Positions 35,832-64,000 of a DNA stretch of 64,000 bases are shown here, piece after piece. The notes under the pieces are model-generated. The model worked only from the letters and a program-made list of their open reading frames with translations. It had not been told where the DNA came from and ran no database searches. The position numbers and the translations under genes were made by a program. The stretch covers positions 10,583,656-10,647,655 of the forward strand of contig CM030832.1 in assembly GCA_018105865.1 (NCBI GenBank), read 5' to 3'. Source of the stretch: Metaphire vulgaris (taxonomy: Eukaryota; Annelida; Clitellata; Crassiclitellata; Megascolecidae). Position 1 is the first letter of the stretch; every line of letters begins with the position of its first letter.

Positions 35832-36562
35832 CAGTGTTTATTCTAGGCCCTTTGGAGGGATTTCCCCCAAAATGGAAAAAATTCCCCTCCCAAAATTTTT
35901 CATATGTTGCATGGGGAGATGGAAATCCCCCCAAAGTGTGGCGACGGAAGGCTTTTTATTTTTTGGAGAGGAGGAAAAAATAAGTAAGATTGTCACAGAG
36001 CGTTTAAGAAAGGAAAACGGGCAGATGACCTTTTTTGCTCGTCACCACATTTTTATAGGGGGCTGTCCATTAATTACGTTGACAATTTAGGGGAGGGGGT
36101 TTGAAAAAGTCTGACAGTTGTTGACAGGGAGAGGGAGTCAAGAGAAGTTGACATCAACAATTTCACCTTTTACAAATAATCAGAAATAGGAAATTTCATG
36201 GAATACTACTGATTACAATGGACAAAATCATGGCAAAAAGGTCATCACCACCATATTTTGACATTCGATGAGAAAAAAGGTTAAAAATTGTCATCACCGC
36301 CAAAAATAATAACCTTGTTATTTGGACCTGTCATTGATCTTGGGGGTCAAACGTTTTTGACGTAATTATAGGGGGGTAAGTGAAAGTTGACAGTTGTTGA
36401 CAAGGGGAGGAGGTCAAAAATTGCCCACAAATTGTTGACATAATTAATGGACAGCCCCTAGGAAGATGACCTTTTTTGCTCGTCAAGACTTTTGAGACGT
36501 CAAACCTTGTCCTCCAAACATTTCAAAGCCCCCCAATGTCAAGGTGGCTAGAATAAACACTG
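35832..36562 (+). mobile_element. hAT-type MITE, CAGTGTTTATTCTAG family, host of a third-layer insert
   Basis: CAGTGTTTATTCTAGGCC and GTGGCTAGAATAAACACTG are inverted ends. The flanks CCTGGTAG and CCTGGTAT agree in 7 of 8 bases. Its length is inflated by the insert at 36059-36458. Confidence 0.88.
36059..36458. mobile_element. MITE with GGGGCTGTCCATTAATTA ends (Harbinger-like), copy 1
   Basis: The ends are GGGGCTGTCCATTAATTACG and CATAATTAATGGACAGCCCC, with TAG on both sides (36056-36058 and 36459-36461). A close copy at 51911-52316 is flanked by TAA. G-rich ends with a 3-bp TAN duplication suggest the PIF/Harbinger group, but no transposase confirms it. Confidence 0.78.
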
Positions 36563-36605
36563 CCTGGTATTTTTCGTTTATTTGCGTATTTGCTGTAAAG
36601 AACTG

Positions 36606-37077
36606 ATGTCGAAACGTAAAGCTAATGATAAGACTGGAATAAACGTTGTAACGAAGAAAAAGTGTAGCTTGAGTTTTGAAGCAGAATGGTTGAGAGAGTT
36701 AGCAGATACTGACTTGTCGACTTCTAGAAAACAAGTCTAGAAGTCTAGAAAACAGTTAACAAAACTGGGCGACTTCATTCAGTGATCGTGAAAGCAGTGA
36801 CGACGTTGTTTGCCGGAGAAATTCATGTCTGGAGTAGGTAATGCTCTCTTTCGACGATGTAGTTCAGTTTGTAATAACAGATCAACAGTTTGGATTGCTG
36901 TCACGTCTGCTGGATATTTGCGCGACATTCCAAGCGTCAGGCGCCGATTGCGAGCGAGGTTTCAGCCTGATGAACGCCATCAAGATCAAAGCTTGCAATC
37001 GGCTGAAAACTGAACACTTGGATAGGCCCTATGCTGATGCGAATCCGAAATTGCCAAACGTCAGCGGCGCAGATTAA
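36606..37077 (+). pseudogene. Remnant hAT transposase: N-terminal start and C-terminal dimerisation domain
   Basis: 36606-36737 encodes a basic start with FEAEWLRELADTDLSTSRKQ and stops at TAG. 36841-37077 encodes DICATFQASGADCERGFSLMN followed by ACNRLKTEHLD, the conserved C-terminal hAT (Dimer_Tnp_hAT) pattern found in ZNF862/C17orf113-like domesticated or active hATs. The DDE catalytic core is absent, so this cannot be active. It is a relic of the 35413-37458 element. Confidence 0.8.
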
Positions 37078-37651
37078 TGGGATTAGATCTCGACAATTAA
37101 AGTGTATCCAGAATGGTCGTTAAAGAAAGAAAGACATGAGAAATTGTAAGGTGAGAGCGACTTTCAGTGACTGTTCAGTGTACATTACCGTAGACACTAT
37201 AGGCCTACGTGTATTTTTTAATATTGGAGACTTGCAGTATTATACGTGATACTAATATATAGCGTAGCACTTTTAATTTAACTTAAGCGGGTAGGCCCCA
37301 TACATTGAATAAACATAACTTTGAGTTTCAAATAACACTGATTTCGTTGTTGTTTTGGGTGACTTTTGTGAAAAATTCTGGTGCTCAGACACGAATATAG
37401 ACTATGCCGCTCAGGCAATATACTTTTCCGCGCACACTGAAAAATAGAGGGAACATTGGATGGACGTTTTTGCGTTATTGTCTCTGAAGTGATAAATGCT
37501 GCTTATTATGTTTCCATGTCCTGTTAAGTATGTAGACCGGTATGATCGGAGTTGTTCACATTCTTTTTTAAAGTGTTGCCTACGTTTTTTGGTCCTGTCT
37601 CAAGACATCGTAAGATTTGAAGTACTTCTGCACAAATCACCTACAGTTCTG

Positions 37652-63434
<25,783 letters not shown>

Positions 63435-64000
63435 CTATTGCGTCACGAAACAGCAGCAGCAGCAGCAGCAACACAGGATACAGACGAACAGTCTTCGTCG
63501 TGTGTCGTTCTATTAAGTCTGCTAATAACTCCACCGACGTACAGAGTAGCTACAGTATCATCATCATCATCGTCGTCGTCGTCGTCGTCATCCTCATCAT
63601 CGAATAATTATCTTCAGTAATGAGTTACGCCATTTGAGACAATAATAAAGCAGAAATTGGCTTGTTTTGGACATGCCAGAAAGAAGTGTTCAGATCGCAT
63701 GGAAAACGAAACTATACGGCTAGGCAGAAGATGCAAAGGTAGACTGTGCACGACTGGGGTAGACAGTATTAAGGTATGCATGGGCCAGTCACCAGAGTCT
63801 CGGTAGAATATGCAAATAGATTGTGACAAACATACTAGATGAATAGAAAAAGGGTGCTAGGACAAAATGTTACGGACAAAATGTCATGGGGACAAAATGT
63901 CAGCGGACAAAATGTAACCCTAGCTCTAACCTTAACCCTACACCGTAACATTTTGTCCGTGACATTTTGTCCGTGACATTTTGTCCGGCCACGAGAAAAA
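63435..64000. other. Intron 5' of the first visible THSD7 exon
   Basis: No further TSP1 exon is seen up to the right edge. The stretch holds a CAG run at 63451-63470, which on the minus strand forms the pyrimidine-rich CTG tract before the exon acceptor. It also holds a GTC/ATC tract near 63560-63605 and the GACAAAATGTC repeat at 63851-63997. Confidence 0.6.
63851..63997. repeat. GACAAAATGTC inverted-arm repeat with telomere-like centre, copy 2
   Basis: From GGACAAAATGTTACGG to GACATTTTGTCCGGCCACG, with a centre containing TAACCCTAGCTC and TAACCCTACACC. It is in reverse orientation to 39259-39515, sharing the outer CGTGGCCGGACAAA edge and the CTAGCAC edge. Confidence 0.75.

Larger units (their letters stand above)
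35413..37458 (+). mobile_element. hAT deletion derivative with transposase remnants
   Basis: The ends are CAATGTTTCCTCTAT and TAGAGGGAACATTG (inverted), flanked by GATGGAAG (35405-35412) and GATGGACG (37459-37466), 7 of 8 equal. It keeps the N-terminal start of a protein (ATG 36606, MSKRKANDKTG..., stop by 36737) and a C-terminal hAT dimerisation piece, with the catalytic middle deleted. Two layers of insertions sit at 35832-36562. It lies between the two convergent genes, about 190 bases from the THSD7 stop. Confidence 0.88.

Overview
This is nuclear DNA of an invertebrate animal, most likely marine. Spliced genes with small exons and GT-AG introns of about 0.1-4 kb, abundant AAT/ATT microsatellites, L2/CR1-like LINE tails and very dense hAT elements all point that way. 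Both genes are known from deuterostomes, but the sequence alone does not fix the phylum. Nothing looks prokaryotic: there are no operons, no CRISPR array, and no rRNA or free-standing tRNA gene.

Layout. (1) 2142-31343, plus strand: one complete gene that I could splice by eye into 29 coding exons (4611 nt, 1536 codons plus stop, in frame throughout). It encodes two N-terminal WW domains, a PH domain, a long disordered and coiled-coil region, and the conserved C-terminus of the PLEKHA5/6/7 family of junction and cytoskeleton adaptors. (2) 31344-37651: a convergent intergenic interval with at least five nested or adjacent DNA transposons, including a three-layer nest. (3) 37652-63434, minus strand: the 3' twenty coding exons (3584 nt, about 1193 residues) of a THSD7A/B-type receptor. 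It has sixteen alternating thrombospondin type-1 modules, an EGF-like Cys cluster, one transmembrane helix and a 103-residue cytoplasmic tail. Its 5' end lies beyond the right edge.

The THSD7 introns act as a transposon graveyard. They hold at least twelve small hAT elements, most with 8-bp target duplications that can still be read. They also hold two opposed copies of a hAT element with TACTTG arrays, a Ginger/KRBA2-like element with long palindrome-bearing inverted repeats, LINE fragments, and a frameshifted intronless METAP2 copy lying head-to-tail behind a LINE endonuclease-type ORF.

The two genes point towards each other, with stop codons about 6.3 kb apart. One product is a cytoplasmic membrane-junction adaptor and the other an adhesive transmembrane protein; nothing in the sequence shows joint regulation. 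The least ordinary structures are a colinear 'ghost' duplicate in PLEKHA intron 9, whose connecting DNA is replaced by G-rich sequence, the hAT family with a duplicated terminus, and the nested transposon stack between the genes.
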